A DNA stretch of 29,545 nt from Candidatus Neomicrothrix sp. UBA2110 (GTDB taxonomy: Bacteria; Actinomycetota; Acidimicrobiia; Acidimicrobiales; Poriferisodalaceae). The stretch lies in assembly GCA_002331465.1 (NCBI GenBank), contig DCYM01000142.1, forward strand, positions 1-29,545, read 5' to 3'. The translations under genes and the position numbers were made by a program. The notes below the pieces were generated by a model. That model was given only the letters and a program-made list of their open reading frames with translations. It ran no database searches and was not told the DNA's origin. The first letter of the stretch is position 1. Each line of letters opens with the position of its first letter. Shown here piece by piece: positions 14,432 to 22,736 of the stretch.

Positions 14432-15928
14432 ATGAGCAATTGGCATCGACACCTTCCTAAACAGTTAGACCCGTCCAAAATCGACCTCACATCTGGTGAA
14501 ACGCTTCCGGCGGTCTGGGTTTCCAATTGGAAAAACCAACCGGAACGAACCGTGATCCACGATCCCTCCCTAGGTTGGATTAGTGCTGGCGATCTGTTGG
14601 ATAGATCTGAAGTCATAGCTAGGCGATTAGCGAACGTCGGTGTCGAACTCGGCGATCGAGTGCTTTTAAGTGCAACAAGTTCGGTCGAACTTGTCGCGGC
14701 CCACGCGGCCGCACTTCGGTTGGGCGCCGTTGTCGTGCCAACCAACGGTGCGTACCGAGCCGACGAGTTGACCCATGTGATATCTGATGCCCGACCAAAG
14801 ATTGCAATTGTAGATCGACCTGAGTGGAGCGAATGGATCCGGTCTTGTGACCCAACCGTCGTCGTGACGAATCCATCAGTGGACCTGGAGGACGGACCGA
14901 GTGTCCAACTAGACCAGATAGGCGCCCGAGCGTCAGCGCTCATCGGGTACACGTCGGGCACTACCGGCCGCCCGAAAGGAGCTGTACTTTCACACGGAAA
15001 CCTGCTGTCTTCAGTTCGCGCGTTAGAGATTGCCTGGCGTTGGCAGGCTGAAGACACTCTGATTCTCGCACTACCCCTGTTTCACATGCACGGTCTAGGA
15101 GTCGGACTTCACGGGTCGTTAGCAGTGGGGGCCCGAGCGGTGCTGCTAGCTGAATTCGAAGTCAACGAGGTTCTCGATTCCATCGAGAAATACGACGCGA
15201 GTATGTTCTTCGGAGTGCCAACGATGTACAACCGTTTGGTTGAGTCGCCCAGAGCACAAGAGCTCAGTCAACTGCGGCTTTGCGTATCAGGTTCAGCGCC
15301 GTTGGCTGCCGAGTTGCATCAGCAGATTCAAGAAGTGAGCGGTCAACGAGTCTTAGAACGTTACGGCATGACCGAAACCGCAATGCTCGTCTCTAACCCC
15401 TATGAGGGGGAACGACGCCCGGGTTCAGTGGGTTTCCCATTACCTGGAGTGGAAGTGCTACTCAAGGGTGAACCACCGGAGATACTGGTGAAAGGCCCCA
15501 ATGTTTTTGAAGGCTATTGGGAACGACCTGAAGCCAATGGCCAAGCCTTCGATGGCGCCTGGTTTCGTACTGGCGACATAGGTGCGCTTGATGCTGATGG
15601 TTATCTCTCCATCGTTGGCCGGGCAAAAGAACTGATCATTTCTGGCGGATTTAATGTCTATCCAAGAGAAGTCGAAGACGTGATTTCCCAACACGAAGCA
15701 ATCCGAGAATGCGCAGTGGTGGGCGAGCCTGATGATGAATGGGGAGAAACCGTCGTCGCTTTTGTTGTGGCTGACCGAGATCTTACGAACGATGAAATCA
15801 AGAATTTCGTCGGTGAACGATTATCTCATTACAAACGTCCGCGACGTACGTACCGAATCGGCGCGCTTCCTCGAAATGCGCTAGGAAAAGTTCAGAAACA
15901 CCGATTGCAGGAACAACCAATCTTTTAA
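14432..15928 (+). CDS. Malonyl-CoA synthetase-like acyl-CoA ligase
   Basis: This is a class I adenylate-forming enzyme that activates a carboxylic acid with ATP and transfers it to CoA. The 498 residues include the phosphate loop YTSGTTGRPKG (173-183), RYGMTET (310-316) followed by SNPYEGERRPGSVGFPLPGV, FRTGDIG (378-384), the hinge ELIISGGFNVYPREVED and the catalytic Lys486 in ALGKVQKHRL. The SNPYEGERR...GFPLPGV block and the length match malonyl-CoA synthetase (MatB) closely, so malonate or methylmalonate is the best substrate guess. No MatA or malonate transporter is adjacent. The ribosome site is weak (AGGAAAG about 12 nt away). It ends in a 4-bp tail-to-tail overlap with glpD. Confidence 0.82.
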   Translation: MSNWHRHLPKQLDPSKIDLTSGETLPAVWVSNWKNQPERTVIHDPSLGWISAGDLLDRSEVIARRLANVGVELGDRVLLSATSSVELVAAHAAALRLGAVVVPTNGAYRADELTHVISDARPKIAIVDRPEWSEWIRSCDPTVVVTNPSVDLEDGPSVQLDQIGARASALIGYTSGTTGRPKGAVLSHGNLLSSVRALEIAWRWQAEDTLILALPLFHMHGLGVGLHGSLAVGARAVLLAEFEVNEVLDSIEKYDASMFFGVPTMYNRLVESPRAQELSQLRLCVSGSAPLAAELHQQIQEVSGQRVLERYGMTETAMLVSNPYEGERRPGSVGFPLPGVEVLLKGEPPEILVKGPNVFEGYWERPEANGQAFDGAWFRTGDIGALDADGYLSIVGRAKELIISGGFNVYPREVEDVISQHEAIRECAVVGEPDDEWGETVVAFVVADRDLTNDEIKNFVGERLSHYKRPRRTYRIGALPRNALGKVQKHRLQEQPIF

Positions 15929-17661
15929 GACATGCCTTTTCGAATGTCTCGTGCTCCTAGACGCGTAGCGTCCGCAGTTTGATCGTCGAGCTCGTTGTTG
16001 CTTTCTCTTTCGCTAGCGACCCTTCTCAGGTAATGGTCCACCTCGTGGTTGACCGTGGCTTCGCTCCAACCGAGTTCCGGAGCCATTAATTCGGCGACTT
16101 CACGAGACGACTCCGTGCCTCGGTCGCTGGTCTCAACGGACAGCCTTGTGCGACGGGTTAGGACGTCTTCTAGATGGAGAGCTGCTTCGCTTCTCACAGC
16201 GTGTACCACCTCGGCGCGGAGATAAGGATGGTCGGAGGCGAGAGGTTCACCTAGTTTTGGATCGACGGAAATGAGCTCCAAGATTTCACCGACCCGATCT
16301 CCGTGACGGGAAATGAGGTGATCGATCACCTTCAAACTCAGGCCGGTGTCTTGAGAGAGTTTCTCCGCATCGGACCGGATCTGGTGGTAGCCCGCAGCGC
16401 CTATCAGGGGAACAGACGCAGTTTCAGAAGGCGGTAGATCGAGGTTCTGGTCAATCCCGACGGCGTCGATAGTGTCGGCAGCCATGACCCGATAAGTGGT
16501 GTACTTGCCACCGGAAATTGACACCAATCCTGGAGCTGATATTGAGACTGCATGTTCGCGGCTGAGCTTGCTTGTTTTTTCTGATTCACCAGTGAGGAGA
16601 GGTCGAAGACCTGCATACACCCCGACGATGTCGTTGTAACGCAACGGAGTGTTGAGAACCTCATTTAAGGTGGAGAGCAAATAGCGAATGTCTTTTTGGC
16701 TCGCCGCTGGATGAGCTCGATCTAGATCCCAGTCCGTGTCGGTGGTGCCAACGATCCAATGTTGATCCCAAGGAATGACAAATAAGACACTCTCACTGGT
16801 GCGGAGTATTAAACCTGTCTCAAGTTCGAGCCGGTTCCTTGGAATAAGCAGGTGAATCCCCTTAGACGCTCGGACTTTTGCACCGTGTCCACCCGCGTAT
16901 TCTTCGATGTCGCCGCTCCAAACTCCGGTCGCATTGACCACGGTCCCACACAAAATCTCGAATTTGTTACCGGTTTCCAAACATTCGACTTGAGCTCCGG
17001 ACACCCGGTTTTCGGTGCGGACAATCCCCGTGACCTTTGTTGATGTCAGCACTAGCGCTCCCAGCCCAGCTGCCGTGCGCGCCGCTGAAACGACATACCT
17101 GGCATCGTCAACAGAGGCATCCGAATAGATAACGGCGCCTCGATATAAGTGGGGCGCTAAAGCGGGAGCTCGACGGCGGACTTCTTTGCGACTCAAATGT
17201 TTGTGTCGAGGCAGTGGGTTGCCTTTGCGGGCTGCCATTAGATCGTAAAGGCCGATCGCAAGGCCGACGTAGAGCCTCTCCCAGAACTTTGTGAGGGGGT
17301 ACAGAAAGTTAACTGGCCGAACTAAATGAGGTGCCAGTTGTGACATGAGCAGTCCGCGTTCAGCTAAAGCTTCTTTGACTAAACCAAATTTAAATTGCTC
17401 GAGGTATCGCAGCCCGCCATGGATGAGCTTGCTGGAGCGGCTCGAAGTGCCAGACGCCAAGTCTCGTTGCTCCACAACAGCGACAGTTAGTCCGCGTGTC
17501 ACAGCATCTAACGCGCATCCGATGCCCGTAATACCGCCACCAACGACCAGCACGTCCACGTGTTCAGTCGATAATCGACTCAGAGCACTTCGTCGGTGCG
17601 CGGGACCTAAACGGTCATTTGCCGGGTCGCTTTGGTCCCGATGTGTCCGACCATCTTTCAC
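15925..17661 (-). CDS. glpD: FAD-dependent glycerol-3-phosphate dehydrogenase GlpD
   Basis: GlpD oxidises sn-glycerol-3-phosphate to dihydroxyacetone phosphate at the inner membrane and passes electrons to quinone. The 578-residue protein has the Rossmann FAD motif VLVVGGGITGIG (37-48), EQRDLASGTSSRSSKLIHGG, YSDASVDDARYV, VNATGVWS and GTTDTDWD. It also has the substrate-site block VGVYAGLRPLL with ISGGKYTTYR, and a C-terminal helical cap domain beyond about residue 400. The length matches the longer actinobacterial GlpD proteins. Its ATG at 17661 faces pafB across a 65-bp gap holding an inverted repeat. No glpF or glpK is adjacent. Confidence 0.93.
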   Translation of the reverse strand: MKDGRTHRDQSDPANDRLGPAHRRSALSRLSTEHVDVLVVGGGITGIGCALDAVTRGLTVAVVEQRDLASGTSSRSSKLIHGGLRYLEQFKFGLVKEALAERGLLMSQLAPHLVRPVNFLYPLTKFWERLYVGLAIGLYDLMAARKGNPLPRHKHLSRKEVRRRAPALAPHLYRGAVIYSDASVDDARYVVSAARTAAGLGALVLTSTKVTGIVRTENRVSGAQVECLETGNKFEILCGTVVNATGVWSGDIEEYAGGHGAKVRASKGIHLLIPRNRLELETGLILRTSESVLFVIPWDQHWIVGTTDTDWDLDRAHPAASQKDIRYLLSTLNEVLNTPLRYNDIVGVYAGLRPLLTGESEKTSKLSREHAVSISAPGLVSISGGKYTTYRVMAADTIDAVGIDQNLDLPPSETASVPLIGAAGYHQIRSDAEKLSQDTGLSLKVIDHLISRHGDRVGEILELISVDPKLGEPLASDHPYLRAEVVHAVRSEAALHLEDVLTRRTRLSVETSDRGTESSREVAELMAPELGWSEATVNHEVDHYLRRVASERESNNELDDQTADATRLGARDIRKGMS

Positions 17662-17686
17662 GACAGCAGGTTACGGCTTTCATAGA

Positions 17687-17709
17687 TCGAACAATCTGAT
17701 CTCGTTCGA
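17687..17709. promoter_or_regulatory. Inverted repeat between glpD and pafB, possible operator
   Basis: TCGAAC (17687-17692) and GTTCGA (17704-17709) form a perfect dyad with an 11-bp spacer, centred in the short divergent gap between glpD and pafB. The half-site centres are 17 bp apart, suitable for a dimeric regulator. The right half lies 3 bp before a -10-like TAGAGT (17713-17718), which sits 8 nt before the pafB GTG, so binding would affect pafB directly. Confidence 0.4.
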
Positions 17710-17726
17710 ATCTAGAGTCATGTGCA

Positions 17727-18644
17727 GTGGATAAGAACGAACGTATATGGAAATTACTTATGTATCTGCGGGCCGGCCTGGCCCCTGTGAGTTGGGCGGA
17801 AATCGTTAGAGACACGGACCTGTATGTTGACGACGGTCCGAGTTCCAGAAAGACTTTTGAACGCGATAAGAAAGATCTGCGGAACTGCGGCATAGCAATC
17901 CACACTGAAAACATCGGTGGTAGCGATGAGGCTGCAGGCGGAACGCGGTATGCCATCCGAGATGCCGATCTTTTTTTGAACCTCCAACTTTCAGTGAATG
18001 AAGCTCTCGCCCTAGAAATGGCAGCGACGATGGTTCAATTTGACGCAGCTTGGGAAATGGATGCGTTGGCAAAATTGGGCGCTGGTGCCTTGCCATCGCC
18101 ACCCCCTCTGCGAGCTCAATTAAGTGCGCCCGAAGAGCTCGTTCCCTTACACAACGCCGTGGACCGGAGGCGCAAAATCAGTTTCATGTACGGAGGTGTT
18201 TCCCGTGAGATCGAACCCACTTTGGTGTTTTGGCGTCGGGGCAACTGGTACGTCCACGGTTACCAGAATGGAATCGCAAAGAACTTTAAGGTCGACCGGT
18301 TCCAGAGCGACGTTATAGAGGGCCCAGATAACTCGGCTTCGAGCTATGAGGTGCCAGATTCTGTGGAAGCAATGTCTGAAGACCCCCTTTTGTATGGACC
18401 TGACAAGGGGATTCTTGCTCGCGTGCTAGTCGATGCCGTCTTAGCTCGACAGGTCGAACGCGATCGAGGTGGTGTAGTTGAGCGACGAGATGACGGATCG
18501 ATCGTGGTTGAAGTTGATGTTCGCAGTCCAGGAGCTTTTCGTTCTTGGCTTTTTGGTATGCGAGATCACGCTGTGGTTCTTAGCCCTCCACAGGTAGTGG
18601 AAGATGTGATTTCTTGGCTTCGGGCGTTAGCGAAGACGACGTGA
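17727..18644 (+). CDS. pafB: WYL-domain transcriptional regulator PafB
   Basis: PafB with PafC forms the actinobacterial regulator of the LexA-independent DNA-damage response. The 305-residue protein has a winged-helix DNA-binding region (about 1-80, with SRKTFERDKKDLRNCGI as recognition segment), a middle helical linker, a WYL sensor domain with the motif as GNWYVHGY (172-179) and FKVDRF (187-192), and a WCX C-terminal region (about 220-305). The GTG at 17727 has no ribosome site; TAGAGT lies 8 nt before it, suggesting a leaderless or near-leaderless mRNA. pafC overlaps its stop by 4 bp. Unlike in mycobacteria, no proteasome or tat genes are next to it. Confidence 0.88.
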   Translation: MDKNERIWKLLMYLRAGLAPVSWAEIVRDTDLYVDDGPSSRKTFERDKKDLRNCGIAIHTENIGGSDEAAGGTRYAIRDADLFLNLQLSVNEALALEMAATMVQFDAAWEMDALAKLGAGALPSPPPLRAQLSAPEELVPLHNAVDRRRKISFMYGGVSREIEPTLVFWRRGNWYVHGYQNGIAKNFKVDRFQSDVIEGPDNSASSYEVPDSVEAMSEDPLLYGPDKGILARVLVDAVLARQVERDRGGVVERRDDGSIVVEVDVRSPGAFRSWLFGMRDHAVVLSPPQVVEDVISWLRALAKTT

Positions 18645-19564
18645 GGAAGAGGCGAACAAATGAAGAGCGGTTAGCTCTGCAGTTGGCGATGATTCTTTGG
18701 GCGCACGAGCATCAACCTGTCGCCGTTGCGGAGGTCGCCGCTCAATTTGGCCTTGATGCTGATGATGCATATAGCGAGCTATATCCCCTTCAAGGCATTG
18801 AGGTTTCCGTAAACGACGAGTTTCACAATTTAGGTGTTGTCATAGAAGACGATGGCGAAATATTCTTCGATAGGAGTCCTCTATTTGGTCGCCCTAGGCG
18901 ACTTGAGCGCGGCGAAGCTCTGGGGCTTCTAGCCACAGCGAACGCTGCACTGCGACTTCCCGGCACTGATATCGACTCTTTGAAGACTGCCGTATCGAAG
19001 CTGGAAGACGCGCTGGGAATTGGTTCTAATCTCGCCGTTGAAATTACGGACCCTCAGCACCTCGACGTCATTCGGCGCGCAACTAGAGACCTAGAAGGAA
19101 TGCGAATTGAGTACTACGCACAATGGACGGATGAAGTGTCGATTCGCACTGTTGAACCGTATGAAACGATCAACATTGCGGGTGATTGGTACCTTCGAGC
19201 CCACTGTCAACTTCGCGATGATCACCGAACGTTTCGAATTGATCGGATCGAAACAGTTGAACTGACTGGCGAAACTCACTCGCGGACGGATCCCGGAAAT
19301 GAGCCATTTACGGTAGGAGACGAAGCTCCGGTTGCTCGAATCGAAGTACCCGCCAACGCTCGCTGGATGATCGAACCGCTGCCAGTCGAAATAATCGAGG
19401 ATGCCGAGAGGTTGGTGATCGATTTGCCAGTTTCGAGCACAGTATTCTTGGAAAGTCTCATGCTTAGACTTGGGCCTGAAGCTCGAATAGTTAGTGACGG
19501 TTCATTTAAAGATGTGGCTTCGGGCGTGGCTGAACGTCTCCTGCTTCGTTATAAGAAATCGTGA
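18641..19564 (+). CDS. pafC: WYL-domain transcriptional regulator PafC
   Basis: PafC is the partner of PafB. From GTG 18641, which overlaps the pafB stop as GTGA, it is 307 residues. A TTG at 18614 keeps the frame open but would lie inside pafB. The N-terminal region (about 8-90) is a diverged winged helix with VAEVAAQFGLDADDAYSELY. The WYL domain carries GDWYLRAHCQ (181-190), with an exact WYL, and TFRIDRIE (197-204). The WCX-like C-terminus runs to LLRYKKS. The adjacent, overlapping genes imply an equal-ratio complex, as for known PafBC. An acyltransferase gene starts 20 bp downstream and may be cotranscribed. Confidence 0.88.
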   Translation: MRKRRTNEERLALQLAMILWAHEHQPVAVAEVAAQFGLDADDAYSELYPLQGIEVSVNDEFHNLGVVIEDDGEIFFDRSPLFGRPRRLERGEALGLLATANAALRLPGTDIDSLKTAVSKLEDALGIGSNLAVEITDPQHLDVIRRATRDLEGMRIEYYAQWTDEVSIRTVEPYETINIAGDWYLRAHCQLRDDHRTFRIDRIETVELTGETHSRTDPGNEPFTVGDEAPVARIEVPANARWMIEPLPVEIIEDAERLVIDLPVSSTVFLESLMLRLGPEARIVSDGSFKDVASGVAERLLLRYKKS

Positions 19565-19584
19565 GCCGCGACTAGGGTCCGGCC

Positions 19585-20223
19585 ATGCTTCGACTCCGTT
19601 CCCGATGCCGCTCAACGGTTGGGCGCGTGGTCCGAAGCCTCTCCAGATCTTTGAACCGAGCCGCATCAATTGGCCCTTATGACCCGCCTGCTCGTCGTTA
19701 TAAGCGGTTTGGGAAAGGTTCAATCATTAACTGGCCTACGGGAAACATGTACGGGGAGCGATGGATAAGCATCGGCGATGACACGATGATTGCCGGTCAG
19801 GTGACCTTGTCGGCGGGCATGATGCCCGGGCAACAAATGATGACTGACCCTGTAGTCATAATTGGGGACCGATGCCTAATAGGACGGGGAAGCGCGATTG
19901 TTGGTCACTACCGCATCGATATTGGTGACGACGTTTTCACAGGCATGAATGTGTACATCACCGATCAAAACCATGGATACGAGGACATAGCGGCACCGAT
20001 CGGCATCCAAGATCCTGAAGATGATCCGGTAGTCATAGGGTCTGGTAGCTGGATTGGATCTGGAGCAGTCGTGTTACCAGGGGCTCGCCTGGGAGAAAAT
20101 TGCGTGGTGGCTGCTAACTCAGTGGTTAGAGGTGAATTTCCGTCGTATTCAGTCGTCGCCGGTGTCCCCGCGAAAGTGGTTCGGCTCCATGACGGCGCGG
20201 GTTGGACGCGCCCCGAGAGCTAG
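19585..20223 (+). CDS. Hexapeptide-repeat (left-handed beta-helix) acyltransferase
   Basis: The 212-residue protein belongs to the LpxA/CysE/LacA-like transferases, trimers that move an acyl group, usually acetyl from acetyl-CoA, onto a sugar or amino acid. Hexapeptide repeats run from about 60 to 195 (ISIGDDTMIAGQVTL, VIIGDRCLIGRGSAI, IDIGDDVFTGMNVYI, VVIGSGSWIGSGAVVL, ARLGENCVVAANSVV). The insert loop TDQNHGYED holds the likely catalytic His130, and VVAGVPAKVVR is the standard ending. The first 28 residues are an arginine-rich amphipathic helix that may bind membrane or RNA. The acceptor is unknown; a cell-surface glycan is plausible. AGGG or a -10-like TAGGGT precedes the ATG. Confidence 0.82.
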   Translation: MLRLRSRCRSTVGRVVRSLSRSLNRAASIGPYDPPARRYKRFGKGSIINWPTGNMYGERWISIGDDTMIAGQVTLSAGMMPGQQMMTDPVVIIGDRCLIGRGSAIVGHYRIDIGDDVFTGMNVYITDQNHGYEDIAAPIGIQDPEDDPVVIGSGSWIGSGAVVLPGARLGENCVVAANSVVRGEFPSYSVVAGVPAKVVRLHDGAGWTRPES

Positions 20224-20229
20224 GCATCG

Positions 20230-21021
20230 TCAGAGCCCTGATTCCACCAAATCCACCACCACGGCCCAATGATCGGAGGGGGTCACTCCGGCTATAGGTT
20301 CGATTCCCGCGAGAAATGCGGACGAAATGTTTCCGAGCGGGACGGGTCGCGGCCATGACACGAAGACGTAATCAAGTCGTCGCTGAGGCCATGCTGCAGC
20401 ACTCAGGTAGGGGTTGCTCTTCTCCCATGTCCAACCAGGTGAATTGTTGCACTGAGGCCATGCATCGGTCATGGCTAGACCTTGGACAGGAGTGGGTGCT
20501 TCGCCTGTGATCATCCGAATTTCATCTGAGTTTGGCGTCGAGTTGAAATCCCCAGCCAAAATCACTGGGTGTTGTTCGGGAGCGTGACGAGCAGCGATTA
20601 AGTCGAAGATGGCTGTTATCTGTTCTTGACGGCGCTTACTTTGATCGAATCTGTGATCTAAGTGGGTACAGATGACAGGGATCTCTGAGTCACCGCGGTC
20701 AAGTAAAGCTGATAAAGCCCATCTTGCGCCAGGCCCGTCGATAGGGGGCAGTTGAGTAGATTCCGATTCGATGATGGGGTACTTACTAAGGATTGCGTTA
20801 CCGAAGGAGTAGCCCTTCCACCAGCGTTCCGGGGTCCTTACGTAGTGCATGCCCAATGTCATCGCAAGTTCCTTGGCCTGGTCCTCACCGGTCTCGGCAC
20901 TCCAAACCTCTTGTAAGCACACGACATCAGCTTCGAGGTTCTCTAAAGTGCGCGAAATTGCGACCTGGCGAGGTTCCCAATCTCCGAATCGCCACCACAC
21001 GTTCCAGGTCACTATGCGCAC
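20230..21021 (-). CDS. Endonuclease/exonuclease/phosphatase family hydrolase
   Basis: This metal-dependent phosphoesterase has all family motifs: TWNVWW (5-10, Asn7), LQEVW (36-40, Glu38), GNAILSKYPI, CTHLDHR (118-124), LAGDFNSTP (155-163), RRLDYVF and SDHWAVV. Members act on DNA, phosphoinositides, sphingomyelin or nucleotides, and the target here is unknown. There is no signal peptide, so it is probably cytoplasmic. GTG 21021 (263 residues) is preferred because homologues start at the (V/M)RIVTWN strand; a longer frame to 21096 would run into the divergent ligase gene. TACGGT lies 6 nt before the GTG and no ribosome site is seen, so it may be leaderless. It is tail-to-tail with the acyltransferase, 6 bp apart. 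Confidence 0.85.
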   Translation of the reverse strand: MRIVTWNVWWRFGDWEPRQVAISRTLENLEADVVCLQEVWSAETGEDQAKELAMTLGMHYVRTPERWWKGYSFGNAILSKYPIIESESTQLPPIDGPGARWALSALLDRGDSEIPVICTHLDHRFDQSKRRQEQITAIFDLIAARHAPEQHPVILAGDFNSTPNSDEIRMITGEAPTPVQGLAMTDAWPQCNNSPGWTWEKSNPYLSAAAWPQRRLDYVFVSWPRPVPLGNISSAFLAGIEPIAGVTPSDHWAVVVDLVESGL

Positions 21022-21022
21022 T

Positions 21023-21050
21023 TTGTCACCGTAACCGGCTCTCCTAGGCT
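21023..21050 (+). promoter_or_regulatory. Predicted promoter of the acyl-CoA ligase, in a divergent gap
   Basis: TTGTCA (21023-21028), a 16-nt spacer and TAGGCT (21045-21050) end 7 nt before the ligase ATG at 21058, predicting a leaderless transcript. On the other strand a -10-like TACGGT (21033-21028) sits 6 nt before the hydrolase GTG. The two promoters would overlap within a 36-bp gap, so the genes could compete for polymerase. Confidence 0.45.
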
Positions 21051-21057
21051 TGCGTGT

Positions 21058-22617
21058 ATGAACTCTCAGAATCTTGACGAGCTGAGCTTGCCTCAACTCT
21101 TTTCTCGTCTGAGCCGGGTCGTGGTATCTGATTTCGACGGAGACAGCGACCTATCGGGGCGAGCCTTGCGCGAGCAGGTAGACCGGTTGTGTGGAGGACT
21201 CGAAGAGTGGGGGGTCCGCCGTGGAGACCGCATCGCGGTATGGCTCCCCAACGGAGTTCCTTACATCGCGTTTCTTTGGGCCGCAGCTCGGTTGGGTGTG
21301 GTCATCGTCTCAGTCAACACTAGGTTTCGCAGCAGCGAAGTCACAGACATCGTCGGCAGATCCGGTGCCCGACTGCTGGTAGTTGACCCCTCGTTCCTGG
21401 GTATTGACTTTGCTGGCATTCTCGCTGAAGTCGACACACAAAACCTGGCCATAGAGGCGGTGGTCAGCCTTGGGGGACCTGTTAGAGGACCATGGCCGAC
21501 CATTGGGTGGGATGAGCTAATTACTGCGGCCCCATCGGATATTGACCGATCTCATCCGTCCCTCCCCTGGATCGTGTTCACCACTTCGGGAACTACGAGT
21601 GCCCCAAAACTTGTTCTCCATACGCAAGATTCACCCGCTCAACATGCTTGCGACCTTCAAAATTGGTTTGGGCCGTCGGTTCTTGCCGCGGTTCCCCTGT
21701 GCGGAGTGTTTGGCTACACGATGCTTCTGGGTGCAATGGGCCGCGGAGCTGAATTGATAACGATGCCTGTTTTCGAGTCAGCAATAGCGGCTGCCGCTGT
21801 CGAGCGTTACGGGATAACGACATTCCACGGTTCTGACGAAATGTTATTTCGAATCGTCGAGACTGGCCATGATCTGAGTTCGCTGGGACCGGTGGGTTAC
21901 GCCCGTTTCAACAACGCTCTCGAAGGTGTTGCGACTGCAGCGGCCGAGGTCGGCGTTGATGCTGTCGGACTGTACGGAATGAGTGAAGTACACGCCGTAT
22001 TCGCACAACGTGTAACAGAATCGAGAGAACGTTCAGACGTGCCGGGTGGCCAACTCATCTCGTCTCGTGCCCGTGCACGCGTTGTAGATGCCGAAACTGG
22101 AGAAGAGCTTGCTGGTGGAGAGGAGGGCGAGTTACAACTTCAAGCCCCTTCAATGTTTGCGGGTTATTTAGCATCTGGTGGAGAAGAAATCGATCAAGAG
22201 CTAACGGACAAGCATTTTGTTGATGGCTGGTTTCGAACTGGTGATTTAGCCAGGATGGAAGATCTTAGAACCTTCGAGTACTTAGCCAGACTTGGTGATG
22301 TGCTGCGACTCGGCGGGTTCTTAGTAAATCCCGCCGAAATTGAGGATTGCTTACTGCAGGACCCAACTATCGAAGCAGTGCAAGTAGTCGGGGTTGATCT
22401 ACCAGGCGGAGCTAAACCAGTTGCATTTGTTACTTCTAAAGAGGCGATCAATGAAGAAGCGTTACGGACTCGCTGTCGAACTGCGCTTGCTGGATACAAG
22501 GTTCCTTTGAGAATTCTGCAACTCGACGCGTTTCCGGTAACGCCCAGCGCCAACGGTTCCAAGATTCAAAAAGTGCGTCTACGGGAAATGGCGATGGCAG
22601 AGGCCGCTGATCTCTAA
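21058..22617 (+). CDS. AMP-dependent acyl-CoA synthetase/ligase
   Basis: A second class I adenylate-forming ligase, 519 residues. It has a slightly variant phosphate loop TTSGTTSAPK (175-184; the usual Gly after PK is Leu), GLYGMSEVHAVF, WFRTGDLARM, the hinge RLGDVLRLGGFLVNPAEIED and the C-terminal lysine motif SANGSKIQKVRLRE. Overall it resembles fatty-acid or aromatic acyl-CoA ligases, but the substrate cannot be fixed by reading. Except for these motifs it is quite different from the MatB-like ligase at 14432-15928, so the two are not recent duplicates. It is divergent from the phosphoesterase with only 36 bp between. Confidence 0.85.
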   Translation: MNSQNLDELSLPQLFSRLSRVVVSDFDGDSDLSGRALREQVDRLCGGLEEWGVRRGDRIAVWLPNGVPYIAFLWAAARLGVVIVSVNTRFRSSEVTDIVGRSGARLLVVDPSFLGIDFAGILAEVDTQNLAIEAVVSLGGPVRGPWPTIGWDELITAAPSDIDRSHPSLPWIVFTTSGTTSAPKLVLHTQDSPAQHACDLQNWFGPSVLAAVPLCGVFGYTMLLGAMGRGAELITMPVFESAIAAAAVERYGITTFHGSDEMLFRIVETGHDLSSLGPVGYARFNNALEGVATAAAEVGVDAVGLYGMSEVHAVFAQRVTESRERSDVPGGQLISSRARARVVDAETGEELAGGEEGELQLQAPSMFAGYLASGGEEIDQELTDKHFVDGWFRTGDLARMEDLRTFEYLARLGDVLRLGGFLVNPAEIEDCLLQDPTIEAVQVVGVDLPGGAKPVAFVTSKEAINEEALRTRCRTALAGYKVPLRILQLDAFPVTPSANGSKIQKVRLREMAMAEAADL

Positions 22618-22736
22618 TTTTGGGCTACCAAACTGCTGATTGCTGTTCGGTGTCCTATCGCCCCCGTACACTCGCCAACAAGACGTCGAGTGAGCTATGA
22701 GTCTTTATTGGTAAGCAACCTTAGGGAGTAGTTGAC

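Noticed and set aside
14398..15057. 219-codon minus-strand frame over the MatB-like ligase
   Set aside because: It overlaps the phosphate-loop region of a clear adenylate-forming enzyme and its translation is Ser/Thr/Arg-rich with no recognisable domain.
15925..15928. 4-bp tail-to-tail overlap of matB-like gene and glpD as a regulatory device
   Set aside because: Stop codons sharing TTAA between convergent genes is common in compact genomes and needs no special explanation.
17687..17709. Actinobacterial LexA (SOS) box before pafB
   Set aside because: The half-sites TCGAAC and GTTCGA look right, but the spacer is 11 bp rather than the 4 bp of known actinobacterial LexA boxes.
22669..22692. 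CACTCG/CGAGTG dyad before the methyltransferase as a control-protein operator
   Set aside because: The arms are only 6 bp with a 12-bp spacer, and no control-protein gene is nearby. It is too weak to call.
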